Positions 7,672 to 17,101 of a stretch of DNA of 50,642 nucleotides are shown here, one piece after another. Each line of letters begins with the position of its first letter. The first letter of the stretch is position 1. Under the pieces are notes generated by a model that was not told where the DNA came from, ran no database searches, and saw only the letters and a list, made by a program, of their open reading frames with translations. This DNA comes from W2P13-069 sp963590525. Its GTDB lineage: Bacteria > Actinomycetota > Coriobacteriia > Coriobacteriales > QAMH01. Location: NCBI GenBank assembly GCA_963590525.1, contig CAVAPV010000009.1, positions 1 through 50,642 on the forward strand, written 5' to 3'. The translations under genes and the position numbers were made by a program.

Positions 7672-8175
7672 TTATCTATAGTTGGTGTACTGCAGGGGCA
7701 CGCCGTAATCCTGGCTGCGCAGATAGGCGATCACAGCTTGCAGATCGTCGCGCTTGGGGGCGCTCACGCGCAGCTTGTCGCCCTCAATCTGCGTTTTGAC
7801 CTTGAGCTTTTGGTCTTTGATGTCCTTGTTGATCTTTTTGGCGGTGTCTTGGTCTAGGCCCTGGGCGATAGTGCCCACGCAGCGGATGGTATTGCCGCTG
7901 GCCTCGATATCTTTGCCCCATTTGACAAACTTCATGCCGTCTTCGCCCAGACGGCGGATCAGATGGGTGTTCAAGATGTCGATGACCTGGTTTTTGATGA
8001 ACTCGCTGGGAGCATGCACCGTAAAGGTCTTATTGGACTTGTCGAAGTCGATCTTGGAGCCAGAATCCTTGAGGTCGTAGCGCTGGGTGAGCGCCTTGCT
8101 CGCCTGCTGGTAGGCGTTGTCCACCTCCTGCATGTCGCATTCGGACACGACGTCAAAGCTGCTGTCTTTAGCCAT
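7672..8175 (-). CDS. yajQ: YajQ family nucleotide-binding protein
   Basis: The 167-aa protein matches YajQ over its whole length: start SSFDVVSECDMQEVDNAYQQ, central TQRYDLKDSG, and end LRSQDYGVPLQYTNYR. YajQ has two ferredoxin-like subdomains. It binds nucleotides or RNA, and some proteobacterial homologues bind cyclic di-GMP. Its role in this lineage is not established. The ATG at 8175 has AAAGGAGAG upstream. It lies in the run of minus-strand genes between the rodZ-like gene and rimO, with short gaps on both sides. Confidence 0.92.
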   Translation of the reverse strand: MAKDSSFDVVSECDMQEVDNAYQQASKALTQRYDLKDSGSKIDFDKSNKTFTVHAPSEFIKNQVIDILNTHLIRRLGEDGMKFVKWGKDIEASGNTIRCVGTIAQGLDQDTAKKINKDIKDQKLKVKTQIEGDKLRVSAPKRDDLQAVIAYLRSQDYGVPLQYTNYR

Positions 8176-8210
8176 TGTGGCTCTCCTTTCTCTCTTGTGG
8201 TCAAACGCTT

Positions 8211-9536
8211 CTAGTCTTTTGATGCCAGACCTGAGGCCTGGACGTTTATCTCGAGGCTTCCCGACCCATCTTGGGTTGTGGGGATGTCTATAGTCGTGCC
8301 GTTTTCTGTGACGGTTACCGCAGATGGCGTTCCAAAGGTCGCGCTAAAGGACTTGGTCACCTGGAAATCACGATGCCAAGGGCCCACCGCAGTGCCGTCA
8401 AAGGCTTTGTCGTCGTCATAGGTAACGCTAATAAGCGAGGTCTTGCCCTGCGCCACATCCACAGATACGACAACAGGATTGCCGTTGGCTGTGGTGACGG
8501 TTGCCACTGCAGCGCCTGTCTTGGAATCTGTACTCGTCTCCGTAGTCGAGCTCTCGGAGTTAGTGCCCGTCACGTCCAAGATCCCGGCGTTTCGGTTGCC
8601 CGCAGAGCTCAAAAGCAAGCTGGCAACAATCACAAGCGCCAACACGATGAGCACGACGGCGATGGCTATCATGCGCGTGCGTTTATCCGAGAAAGCCTCG
8701 CTCACGATACCGATAAGACGCTGCGGCAACGATTGCGGAGCAGCCGGCGCCGAGCTTTGGCGGCGACCATGCGAACCTCTAGAGGTTGGCTTGCGCCTTC
8801 CCTTACGCCTCAGCTCGTAATCCGAGCTCGCGCCGCTGTCGACATCGTCAGGTCCTATGACCTCGATGGCGCCGGTGGCAGAAGCAAGCTTGGTCAAACG
8901 CCCCGTAGACGAGAGATCCTTGGCAGCTGCATAAGATCCTGTTGTATAAAGCGAGCCAGACGAGGCGGCGTCGCGCGTCTCCATATGGCGCTTGTAGGCC
9001 TCGAGCCTTCCCGTACCCTGCGAGGCGCTGTCAGGTTGTGCGCTGCTCAGATTGCGTTTGGACCTCGCCAAGCGCGAGCTCTTGCCAACAACCTTGATAG
9101 CGCTCGTTGCCCGGGCGATGTCTCCGGCGGTATCGGTCGCACCCGGAACGGGCTCCATAGAGCCGGTTGTCTGGCGCCGGTCACGCGTAAAGCTCTCGCG
9201 GCGCGCCGAGGGAGTGCCGCCTCGCTTGAATCCAAAGCGGTCCTTGCCCTCGCGTACCCCCCTGGCGCCTGCCTCGATCTGCTGGCGCTGGTTGAAGTTG
9301 TCAAGCTCCAAGGCGTAACCCGACAAGATGGGACGGGGATCCAACCCCAAGGCGCGCGCATACGAAGACAGCATGCCGCTCGCGTAGCCCCTAGGCGGAT
9401 ATTTTTCGTACTCACTGGCCTCAAAGGTCTCAAGCAAGCGCGGTCTGATATTGGTGACATGCGCCATATGCTCGATAGACAGGCCCAAAGACTCACGGCG
9501 AGCACGCAGCGTTGTTCCCACAAGCTCGTCTGCCAT
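8211..9536 (-). CDS. RodZ-like helix-turn-helix membrane protein
   Basis: Residues 1-85 form a Cro/RodZ-type helix-turn-helix region (TLRARRESLGLSIEHMAHVT, then YEKYPPRGYASGMLSSYARALGLD). A long, basic, Ser/Arg-rich linker (about 90-280) ends in one transmembrane helix (about 289-312). The external C-terminus (about 340-441) resembles the DUF4115 beta domain of RodZ (SVTYDDDKAF... SFSATFGTPSAVTVTENG). RodZ links MreB to cell-shape machinery. In actinobacteria without clear MreB the equivalent role is uncertain, and no mre genes are in this window. The ATG overlaps the ftsK stop by one base (TGATG), so the two are coupled. Confidence 0.8.
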   Translation of the reverse strand: MADELVGTTLRARRESLGLSIEHMAHVTNIRPRLLETFEASEYEKYPPRGYASGMLSSYARALGLDPRPILSGYALELDNFNQRQQIEAGARGVREGKDRFGFKRGGTPSARRESFTRDRRQTTGSMEPVPGATDTAGDIARATSAIKVVGKSSRLARSKRNLSSAQPDSASQGTGRLEAYKRHMETRDAASSGSLYTTGSYAAAKDLSSTGRLTKLASATGAIEVIGPDDVDSGASSDYELRRKGRRKPTSRGSHGRRQSSAPAAPQSLPQRLIGIVSEAFSDKRTRMIAIAVVLIVLALVIVASLLLSSAGNRNAGILDVTGTNSESSTTETSTDSKTGAAVATVTTANGNPVVVSVDVAQGKTSLISVTYDDDKAFDGTAVGPWHRDFQVTKSFSATFGTPSAVTVTENGTTIDIPTTQDGSGSLEINVQASGLASKD

Positions 9537-12124
9537 CAGTATCCCTCGCTGTCTGCCATCTCAAAGGCCTTGATGGCCTCCAGATCCTCTACCGAATCAA
9601 TCAAAACCTCGCGTGCACGGGAGCCGTCGGGTGGCCCCACGATGCCCTTGTTCTCGAGCATGTCCATGATGCGCCCGGCGCGCGCGTAGCCAACCTTGAG
9701 CCTGCGCTGAAGCATCGACGTAGAACCCAGACCCGCCATGACAACGGCGTCTGCCGCCTCCCAGATAAGCGGATCGTCCTCGTCGATATCCTCGATCGTA
9801 GAGGCGCCGGCCGAGCCACCGTCCACTTTGACCTGCAAGATCTCTGGGTGGTACTCGGGCGTGCCTTGCTCTTTGAGGTGCGCGACGACGTCATTGATCT
9901 CTGCATCGCTCACATAGCAGCCCTGGATGCGCTTGGGTTTGCCCCACTCTGGCTTGGAGAAGAGCATGTCGCCGTGGCCCACGAGCTTCTCTGCACCGGT
10001 TTGGTCCAAGATAACGCGCGAGTCGACGCCGGTTGCCACCGTAAGGGCGATGCGGTTGGTGATGTTTGCCTTGATCATGCCGGTCACGACATTGGAAGAC
10101 GGACGCTGGGTGGCAACGATCAGGTGGATGCCAGCCGCGCGTGCAAGCTGCGAGATACGCACGATGGAGTCCTCGACGTCTTTGCCGGCGGCCATCATGA
10201 GGTCTGACAGCTCGTCGATGACGATGACGATGTAGGGCATCTCCTTGGGTGCCTCTCCGTCCTCGTTGGCAAGCTCGCCGCTTTGGATCTTTTGGTTGTA
10301 GAAGCCGATGTTGCGCGCGCCAACCGTCTCGAAGACCTTGAGACGACGCTCCATCTCGACCACACCCCACCTCAAGGCTGCGGCCGCTTCTTTTGGCTCG
10401 GTCACAACAGGCACGTAGAGATGCGGGATGCCGTTGTACTGCGAGAACTCGATGCGCTTGGGGTCGATGAGAACCATGCGCACCTCTGCAGGAGTGGCAT
10501 GCGTGATGATCGACATGATCATGGAGTTGATGCAGACAGACTTACCCGAACCGGTGGTGCCACCGATGAGCAAGTGAGGCATCTTGGCCAAGTTGACGCA
10601 GATCTTGTTGCCGTCGATATCCTCGCCGATAGCCATGTCAAGCGGGCTTGCGCCGCAGCCGGTGATGATGTCTCCCAAAAGCACGTTGTCGCGTTGTTTG
10701 TTGGGGATCTCTACGCCAACAAGCGAGGTGTTGGGGATCTGGGCGATGCGCACAGAGGATGCGGCGAGCGCCAAGGCGATATCGTCTGCCAAGCCAGTGA
10801 GCTTGGAGAGCTTAACGCCGCTGGGAAGCTCGACTTTGAAAAGCGCAACCGTAGGACCTGCAAGCCATCCGACAACACGCGCCGGCAAGCTAAACTCCTC
10901 GAGTGTGTGCTGCAGGGTGGCAGCAGTCTGGGCAAACTCGGAGTTAGAGGCGCTGCGATCGCGTTTGCCGCCAACTTTGAGGCGCGAGAGATCCGGCAGG
11001 ACAAAGCCCTCGGTAGCTGCGGGACGCACGCCGTTTGATGATGCAGGCGCCTCATTTGCTGCAGTCGCAGTTGCGCTTGCACCTAAAGCGTCGAATTTGA
11101 CCGTGGGGTTATCGCTTGCATCTGCCGCAAAGTCCACACCGGATACGGTAGTATTCTCGTCAACAGCCACGTCGTCTTTCTTGGACAGGCGCGAAGTCTT
11201 GGCACCTTTGCGCTTGCGCGAGGGCAAAGCGATGGTCTTTGCCGTGGCGTTGTCGTCTTCGAACATCTCCTCTTGCTGAGCATTAGCGTAATCGTCCATG
11301 TCAAAGCTCGAAGACGTGAACTTAACGGTTTCTTCTTGCTGCGCAGGCTTTGACTTGCGCTTGCGCTTGCTGCCCAAAACAAGCGTCTCATCGGCACGAG
11401 GAAGCTCCAAGGCAGCAGCATCCTCGTCGTAGGACTCCTGCGCACCAAGGCGCACCTCGGGCGCAAAGTCCTCTTGGTCAAAGCTGCGCTTCTCGCGGCG
11501 GCTTGCAGCGCGTTGTGCGGCAAAGTTCTTGGCAAACAAAAAGACCGTGCCCACAGAGACACCTACCAAGACAAGCCCGACCACGATCAACGCGATAAGG
11601 ATGATGACGCCCGCGACAAGCCCCACAGAGCTGATGAGCGCCCAGCCAAGAGCGCTGCCCACATAGCCGCCGCCGTTGACGAGCACGGTGTCGTTGGTAA
11701 AGAAGGCCATGGCATCGCCCACGTTCATGGTCTCGAAGGCAACCGTGGAAAAGATCCCCATCAAGGCTACGAGTATGACGATGACACCGGCGACAAAGCG
11801 CGCGACAGGAGCGTCTTGCGGCTTGACAAAGAACGTGACGCCGGCTGCGACCACGGCAAAGGGCACCACAAAGGCACCCAGGCCAAAGCCATGTCGCAGC
11901 GCATTGGCGACAGCCGCGGATACAACAGCCTGGCCGGGGATGACCACCATGACAAAAAGAACGATGCCCAAGGCCACAAGTGCGATACCGATGAGGTCGT
12001 CACGCAGGGCACTAGACGCCGCAGCCTGCTGCTGTGGCGTCTCGCGTTGGTATTGCGCCTTAGAGCCCCGCTTGCCGGAACTAGGCTTTGAGCTGGTGTT
12101 TTTTGCTGTGTTTCTAGCGCCCAA
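9536..12124 (-). CDS. ftsK: DNA translocase FtsK
   Basis: FtsK pumps DNA at the division septum and helps resolve chromosome dimers. In order, the product has about four N-terminal membrane helices (roughly residues 45-195), a charged low-complexity linker (about 200-390), the beta/alpha motor and the gamma domain. The motor has Walker A GGTTGSGKS near residue 525 and Walker B IVIVIDELSD. The C-terminal winged-helix gamma domain recognises KOPS-like sites (STSMLQRRLKVGYARAGRIM). Start choice: GGAGG lies five bases before a TTG at 12124, giving 862 aa. An ATG at 12136 overlaps that site and has no good one of its own, and the frame also extends to a TTG at 12172. It sits between the RNase J and rodZ-like genes. 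Confidence 0.95.
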   Translation of the reverse strand: MGARNTAKNTSSKPSSGKRGSKAQYQRETPQQQAAASSALRDDLIGIALVALGIVLFVMVVIPGQAVVSAAVANALRHGFGLGAFVVPFAVVAAGVTFFVKPQDAPVARFVAGVIVILVALMGIFSTVAFETMNVGDAMAFFTNDTVLVNGGGYVGSALGWALISSVGLVAGVIILIALIVVGLVLVGVSVGTVFLFAKNFAAQRAASRREKRSFDQEDFAPEVRLGAQESYDEDAAALELPRADETLVLGSKRKRKSKPAQQEETVKFTSSSFDMDDYANAQQEEMFEDDNATAKTIALPSRKRKGAKTSRLSKKDDVAVDENTTVSGVDFAADASDNPTVKFDALGASATATAANEAPASSNGVRPAATEGFVLPDLSRLKVGGKRDRSASNSEFAQTAATLQHTLEEFSLPARVVGWLAGPTVALFKVELPSGVKLSKLTGLADDIALALAASSVRIAQIPNTSLVGVEIPNKQRDNVLLGDIITGCGASPLDMAIGEDIDGNKICVNLAKMPHLLIGGTTGSGKSVCINSMIMSIITHATPAEVRMVLIDPKRIEFSQYNGIPHLYVPVVTEPKEAAAALRWGVVEMERRLKVFETVGARNIGFYNQKIQSGELANEDGEAPKEMPYIVIVIDELSDLMMAAGKDVEDSIVRISQLARAAGIHLIVATQRPSSNVVTGMIKANITNRIALTVATGVDSRVILDQTGAEKLVGHGDMLFSKPEWGKPKRIQGCYVSDAEINDVVAHLKEQGTPEYHPEILQVKVDGGSAGASTIEDIDEDDPLIWEAADAVVMAGLGSTSMLQRRLKVGYARAGRIMDMLENKGIVGPPDGSRAREVLIDSVEDLEAIKAFEMADSEGY

Positions 12125-12204
12125 GGCCACCTCCATGCCCCAAGGGGCATGATCGAATCTCAAATCGTGCAAACATACATTCTAGCAGCACTGCGCTGCC
12201 AGGC

Positions 12205-14013
12205 TTAAATCTCCACAATGACGGGCATGATCACCGGACGGCGATGGCAACGGTCCCAGATAAACTTGCCCGTTGCATCGCGCACCGATTTCTTGATGCG
12301 GTTGTTTTCGCCCTTGTGAGCCTTGACGGCATCGGCAAAGGTCTTGCCGATGCGGCTTCGCGCATCTGCCAGGAAACGGTCGTCGTCAAAGCCCGGAATA
12401 CCGCGCATCATGACGACAGGATCGCCTGTAAGCTTGCCGCTTTTGCCCTCGTAGGTGCACACGACGGTGACGACGCCTTCGCTTTGCATCATCTGGCGAT
12501 CACGCAAGACGTCTTTGCCGATATCGCCCACGCTGCCGCCGTCCACATAGACGATGCCGCTTTCAACCGGGTCGAACCTGCGAACCTTATGGTCTTGCAT
12601 GAGCAAAGTGTCGCCGTTTTCCAAGATGAAGATGTTTTTGGGGTCGACGCCGGTAGCCTCGCCCAAGCGCGCATGGGAGCGCAGATGGGTTGCCTCGCCG
12701 TGAACGGGCATGAAGTACGTGGGGCGCGCCATGCGCAGCATGAGCTTGAGCTCCTCTTGGCCTGCATGGCCAGAGACATGCACCAAGGCGCGGCTCTTGT
12801 CATAGACGTCGGCGCCGATCTTGGAGAGCTGGTTGATGACGCGCGTAACGGATTTCTCGTTGCCGGGAACAGGCGTCGCCGAGATGATGACGGTGTCGCC
12901 GCGCTCGATGAAGACGGTGCGATGCTCGCCTACCGACATACGCGCCAGCGCGCTCAAAGGCTCGCCTTGAGAGCCCGTGCACAAGACGACGAGCTTGTGC
13001 GGCGGGATGTCGTTGACCTCGAAGGCGTCGACGATGAGGTCGTCGGGCACGTTGAGATAGCCCAGCTCGCGCGCGATGCGCGTGTTGGTGAGCATAGAGC
13101 GGCCGGTCACGGCAACCTTGCGCTTGGCTTGGATCGCCGCGTCGCAGACCTGCTGCACGCGGTGGATATGGCTGGAAAACGCCGCGACGACGACCTTGCG
13201 CTTGGCTTGGCCGATGATCTGCCTGAGCGCGACGCCAACCTCGGCCTCGCTTTTGGTGAAGGCGGGGTTGTTGGCGTTGGTGGAGTCTGACAGCAAGATG
13301 TCTACACCCTCATGCGCAAAGCGGGCGATAGACTCGAAGTCCATGACCTCGCCATCGATAGGGGTCGTGTCGATCTTGAAGTCACCCGTGTGCAGCACCG
13401 TGCCAGCAGGGCTTTTGATAAAGATGCCCATAGCACCGGGGATGGAGTGGTTGACGGTAAAGAACTCCAGCTCAAAGCAACCCAGCTTGGCGCTGCCGGG
13501 GCGCTTGACCTCGCGCAGCTCGGGTTGCTTGGAAAGCCTATGCTCGGACAGCTTGCCCTCGATAAGACCCAAAGTCATCTTGGTCGCAAGGATGGGCACC
13601 TTGCGGTCCAGGTCCTTGAGCAGGTAAGGCAGCGCACCGGTGTGGTCTTCGTGGCCGTGGGTCACGATGATGCCGCGCAGCTTGTGTGCGTTTTCGAGGA
13701 TATAGGTGTAGTCCGGCAGGATAAGGTCCACGCCAACGTGCTCGTCGTCGGGAAACATCAAGCCGGCGTCGACCATGATGATGTCTTCGCCGCACTCAAA
13801 GGCGGTCATGTTCTTGCCGATGGCATCCAGGCCGCCCAAGGGGATGATCCTGAGCTTGGGGCCGTTGCTCTTGCCAGAGCGGCCGCGACCGCCGCGGCTG
13901 CCGCGGCGGCGACGGGCAGACGGCGTCTTCTCGCCGCGCTGCTGCCTAGCGCCGCCTGAGGAGACGGCGCTAGTAGAGGCCTTCTTGGGGGTCTCGGTTT
14001 CTTTGTTGGGCAT
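12205..14013 (-). CDS. rnj: Ribonuclease J
   Basis: RNase J is a metallo-beta-lactamase/beta-CASP nuclease with 5'-exonuclease and endonuclease activity in RNA maturation and decay. The 602-aa product has the zinc motif THGHEDHTG, the beta-CASP segment VAAFSSHIHRVQQV, the SGHAGQEEL motif, and a C-terminal domain. The first ~50 residues form a basic RRRRGSRGG-type tail that probably binds RNA, seen in actinobacterial homologues. The ATG at 14013 has GAGGAG ten bases upstream; the longer frame needs a TTG. The position just after dapA is common in actinobacteria. With rny at 1730, the window carries both major mRNA-decay nucleases. Confidence 0.94.
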   Translation of the reverse strand: MPNKETETPKKASTSAVSSGGARQQRGEKTPSARRRRGSRGGRGRSGKSNGPKLRIIPLGGLDAIGKNMTAFECGEDIIMVDAGLMFPDDEHVGVDLILPDYTYILENAHKLRGIIVTHGHEDHTGALPYLLKDLDRKVPILATKMTLGLIEGKLSEHRLSKQPELREVKRPGSAKLGCFELEFFTVNHSIPGAMGIFIKSPAGTVLHTGDFKIDTTPIDGEVMDFESIARFAHEGVDILLSDSTNANNPAFTKSEAEVGVALRQIIGQAKRKVVVAAFSSHIHRVQQVCDAAIQAKRKVAVTGRSMLTNTRIARELGYLNVPDDLIVDAFEVNDIPPHKLVVLCTGSQGEPLSALARMSVGEHRTVFIERGDTVIISATPVPGNEKSVTRVINQLSKIGADVYDKSRALVHVSGHAGQEELKLMLRMARPTYFMPVHGEATHLRSHARLGEATGVDPKNIFILENGDTLLMQDHKVRRFDPVESGIVYVDGGSVGDIGKDVLRDRQMMQSEGVVTVVCTYEGKSGKLTGDPVVMMRGIPGFDDDRFLADARSRIGKTFADAVKAHKGENNRIKKSVRDATGKFIWDRCHRRPVIMPVIVEI

Positions 14014-14058
14014 AGAGAATGTGCTCCTCAATGCCTGCGATCATGAACAGGCGTTTTG

Positions 14059-14958
14059 CTAACGGATATCTCCGACTTGGCGCAGCACCTCTTGCATATG
14101 CGAGCGCTGCTCGCTTGTCGCCTTGACCAAGGGAAGCCTCAGGCCTCCCACGCCAAACCCCAAGATATCGAGTGCCTCTTTGGCCATGATGGGGTTGGCA
14201 GTGACAAAAAGCTCCTTCATAAGCGGAGCAAGCGCGTCGAGCGCCTCTTGCGCCTGGTCTTGCTTGCCGTCAACGTAGAGGTCGATGACCTCCCTGTAGC
14301 GTGCAGGTGCGACGTTTGCGATGGTGGATACCACGCCAACGCCACCAAAGCCCATGATCTGGAGCACCTCGTCGTCGTTTCCCGAGTAAACAGAGAAACC
14401 CTTGGGCGCCTCCTTTGCGATGGTGGCGATTTGGTCCATTTTGCTGCTGGCCTCTTTGATGCCCACGATGTTGTCGACATCGTGCGCCAAGGCCAAGGTG
14501 GTCTGAGCGGTCATGTTGATACCGCTCCTACCGGGGATGTTGTACATCAAGACGGGCGTGTCGGGCGCAGCGGCTGCAATAGCCTTGAAATGCTCGACAA
14601 GACCGGCCTGAGGTGGCTTGTTGTAATAGGGAACAACCGTCAAGAAGCCGTCGATGCAACCAAGCGCCGCGTACTCGCGGGCGTCGTCGCAGCTGGCCTG
14701 GGTGTTGTTGCCACCGCAGTATGCGATGACCTTTGCGCGGTTGCCAACAGCGCTGGCAACGGCACGAAACAGCTCGAGCTTGTCTGCATGGGCGATAGTA
14801 GGCGACTCTCCCGTGGTTGCGCAAACAGCCAATGCGTCGCAACCACCGTCGACCAAACGCGCTGCCAAAGCCTGCGCACGGTCAAAATCGACGTTGAGAT
14901 CGGCGTCGAAAGGCGTGACCATCGCTGCGACCAAACGGCCGAAAACAGGTTCAGACAT
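14059..14958 (-). CDS. dapA: 4-hydroxy-tetrahydrodipicolinate synthase
   Basis: DapA condenses pyruvate with aspartate semialdehyde, the first committed step to diaminopimelate and lysine. The 299-aa TIM-barrel protein has the catalytic Tyr in LMYNIPGRSG and the Schiff-base Lys in GIKEASSKM. The phosphate/carboxylate loop ATTGESPT is also present. The ATG at 14958 has AGGAG five bases upstream. It follows dapB after 42 bp and precedes the RNase J gene. Together dapA and dapB supply diaminopimelate for peptidoglycan. Confidence 0.95.
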   Translation of the reverse strand: MSEPVFGRLVAAMVTPFDADLNVDFDRAQALAARLVDGGCDALAVCATTGESPTIAHADKLELFRAVASAVGNRAKVIAYCGGNNTQASCDDAREYAALGCIDGFLTVVPYYNKPPQAGLVEHFKAIAAAAPDTPVLMYNIPGRSGINMTAQTTLALAHDVDNIVGIKEASSKMDQIATIAKEAPKGFSVYSGNDDEVLQIMGFGGVGVVSTIANVAPARYREVIDLYVDGKQDQAQEALDALAPLMKELFVTANPIMAKEALDILGFGVGGLRLPLVKATSEQRSHMQEVLRQVGDIR

Positions 14959-15000
14959 GTTTACTCCTAGCTCCCAAATAAGCGACTGTAAATCTTAGCG

Positions 15001-15786
15001 TTAATCCATCAGCTTTTCCAGACCCACCACAAGGCCGCTAAGGTCTCCCACAGCGCGAACAGCCAGCAAGACGCCGGGCATGTAGGAGCTGCGGTCGATG
15101 GAGCCATGACGGATGGTAAGCGTTTGACCGGCGCTGCCAAAGATGACCTCTTGGTGGGCGACATAACCGTTGGAGCGCACGGAATGCACGGGGACATCGG
15201 CCACGAGCGCACCGCGAGCGCCGTCCATACCCTCAAGCTCGGTCTCGGCTCCAGGAGAGGTGCAGCCAAAGTCACGCGCGGCTGCGATCATGTTAGCGGT
15301 GCGGACAGCAGTGCCAGAGGGGCTGTCTTTCTTGTTGTTGTGATGGAACTCGATGACCTCGGCATCCGGGAAGTACTTTGCAGCCTGCTGCGCAAACAGC
15401 ATCATAAGGACAGCGCCCGTGGTGAAGTTGGGAGCGCAGAAAAGCGCTGCGTCACCTGTGGCGGACTCGTCAAAGATCTGCTGGAGCTTGTCCTCGGACA
15501 AGCCGGTGGTGCCCAAGACGCAGTTGATGCCCGCGCTCAAGGCACAGCGCAGGTTGGCCTCGGCGGCATCGGGCCTGGAAAAGTCAACCAAGACATCGGG
15601 GGCAGAGGCATCGATGGCCTCTTGGAGGTCTGTGTAGACCTTGACGCCGTCTTTGCCAGCCGTTTGACCCTCTTTTGCAAAGGGGTCGAAGCCCGCGACG
15701 AACTGGGTGTCTGCTGCATTGTCGACAGCGCCGATAACCGTAGAGCCCATGCGGCCCAAAGCGCCGCTCACCAAAACCTTGATCAT
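15001..15786 (-). CDS. dapB: 4-hydroxy-tetrahydrodipicolinate reductase
   Basis: DapB reduces the DapA product with NAD(P)H. The 261-aa protein has the dinucleotide loop SGALGRMGSTV at its N-terminus, the GTTGLSED segment, and the family signature EFHHNNKKDSPSGTA (about 144-158) with catalytic His and Lys. The ATG at 15786 lies 2 bp after the stop of the M16 protease gene and the SD lies inside that gene, so translation is probably coupled. dapA follows. Confidence 0.95.
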   Translation of the reverse strand: MIKVLVSGALGRMGSTVIGAVDNAADTQFVAGFDPFAKEGQTAGKDGVKVYTDLQEAIDASAPDVLVDFSRPDAAEANLRCALSAGINCVLGTTGLSEDKLQQIFDESATGDAALFCAPNFTTGAVLMMLFAQQAAKYFPDAEVIEFHHNNKKDSPSGTAVRTANMIAAARDFGCTSPGAETELEGMDGARGALVADVPVHSVRSNGYVAHQEVIFGSAGQTLTIRHGSIDRSSYMPGVLLAVRAVGDLSGLVVGLEKLMD

Positions 15787-15788
15787 CG

Positions 15789-17042
15789 TTATCCAACCAT
15801 CCTCTCGATATCTTCTTTATCGTACGGACCGATCACAGCAACCGTCAGCCCAGGCAAAAGCAGAGCTGCAGCCGCATCGTTTACCTCATTGAGCGTGCAT
15901 GAGCGATATGCGTCGCAAGTTGCGTCTACGCATGTGAGCTCCAAGCCGCTTGTGGCCATCTTACCGAGCCTCATCATATGGTTATGCGCAGATTCCATGC
16001 TTAAAACGTAAGAGCCGCATACCATCTCGCGAACGCGCTCAAACTCCTCTGCCGTAAAGCCATCCGATGCTGCGCGGGCAAGCTCGGCGCGCGTAACCTG
16101 CACGACTTGGGCGATGTTTTCTGGGCGCGTGGAGACGCAAACCTCAAACTGCCCGATGCCATGATAGAGCTGGCTTGAGGTGTAGACGCTATAGGCCAAG
16201 CCGCGCTTCTCGCGTATCTCGGTAAAAAGCCTTGAGGACATGGTCCCGCCCAAGGCAAAATCCGCTATCGCATAAGCAAAGCGGCGAGGGTCAACGTCAC
16301 TGACGCAGGTAGTGCCCATGACGATATGAGCTTGCTCGCCAGGGCGCTTAAGCACCGCCAAACGCTGCGACTCGACAGCTGCAGAGGCAAGCGTTTTGCG
16401 GCAATCGCCCGAGCGCACATCGCCAAGCAGCCTTTGCGCAAGCTCGACCACCTGGTCGTGATCGACATCACCGCACACAACTATCATGAGGTTTTGCCCC
16501 ACATAGTGCTGGTCATGAAAACGCTGCAGGTCTTGCTTGGTGTAAGAAGACACAAGGTCTGGATCGCCCAAGACCGGTCGTCCCAAGGGATGCGGCCCAA
16601 AGAGCGCATCGCAGAAAAGCTCGTAGACATAGTCATCCGGCGTATCCAAGCAACTGGCGATTTCTTCTAGCACGACCTCGCGCTCAAGCTCGATTTGGGC
16701 GGGGTCAAAGGCAGGATGGGCAAACATATCGGCCAGGATCTCAAAACACGCGGGTAGATTGGCAGACAGCACGCTTGTGTGATAGCAGGTGTGCTCTTTA
16801 GCCGTAAAGGCGTTGAGCTCGGCGCCCAGATAATCGCATTCAACGGATATGTCAAAGGCACTGCGCGTATGCGTGCCCTTGAAGAGCATGTGCTCCATGA
16901 AATGCGCGAGCCCCGCCTGCTGCGGCTGCTCATGCGCAGAGCCTACGGCAACCCAAAAGCCGACAGCGACGCTTCTGAGCGCAGGCATGTGCTCGGTGAT
17001 GACAGTGATCTTGTTTTCTAGCTGGGTGGTGCGAATAGACAA
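15789..17042 (-). CDS. M16 family zinc protease (processing-peptidase type)
   Basis: The 417-aa protein carries the inverted zinc motif HxxEH (HFMEH, residues 47-51) in the setting AGLAHFMEHMLFKGT. A downstream ELEREVVLEEIA segment supplies the third ligand Glu. The C-terminal half has the family's RxxY-type motif (REKRGLAYSVYTS). It is about half the size of long M16 proteases and like PqqL/YmxG-type single-unit enzymes. Bacterial substrates are unknown. YmxG-type genes often lie near dap genes, as here. The start is a TTG at 17042 with GGAG five bases upstream. The dgt stop is 60 bp upstream, across a short GGGCGATAAA duplication. Confidence 0.9.
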   Translation of the reverse strand: MSIRTTQLENKITVITEHMPALRSVAVGFWVAVGSAHEQPQQAGLAHFMEHMLFKGTHTRSAFDISVECDYLGAELNAFTAKEHTCYHTSVLSANLPACFEILADMFAHPAFDPAQIELEREVVLEEIASCLDTPDDYVYELFCDALFGPHPLGRPVLGDPDLVSSYTKQDLQRFHDQHYVGQNLMIVVCGDVDHDQVVELAQRLLGDVRSGDCRKTLASAAVESQRLAVLKRPGEQAHIVMGTTCVSDVDPRRFAYAIADFALGGTMSSRLFTEIREKRGLAYSVYTSSQLYHGIGQFEVCVSTRPENIAQVVQVTRAELARAASDGFTAEEFERVREMVCGSYVLSMESAHNHMMRLGKMATSGLELTCVDATCDAYRSCTLNEVNDAAAALLLPGLTVAVIGPYDKEDIERMVG

Positions 17043-17058
17043 CAGCTCTCCTTTTTGA

Positions 17059-17093
17059 GGGCGATAAAGGGCGATAAAGGGCGGCGAAAGGCG
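17059..17093. repeat. Short tandem repeat between dgt and the M16 gene
   Basis: GGGCGATAAA occurs twice in tandem, followed by a degenerate GGGCGGCGAAAGGCGAT. It lies just outside the SD of the M16 gene. It may be only replication slippage. Confidence 0.6.
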
Positions 17094-17101
17094 ATCTTGA
17101 T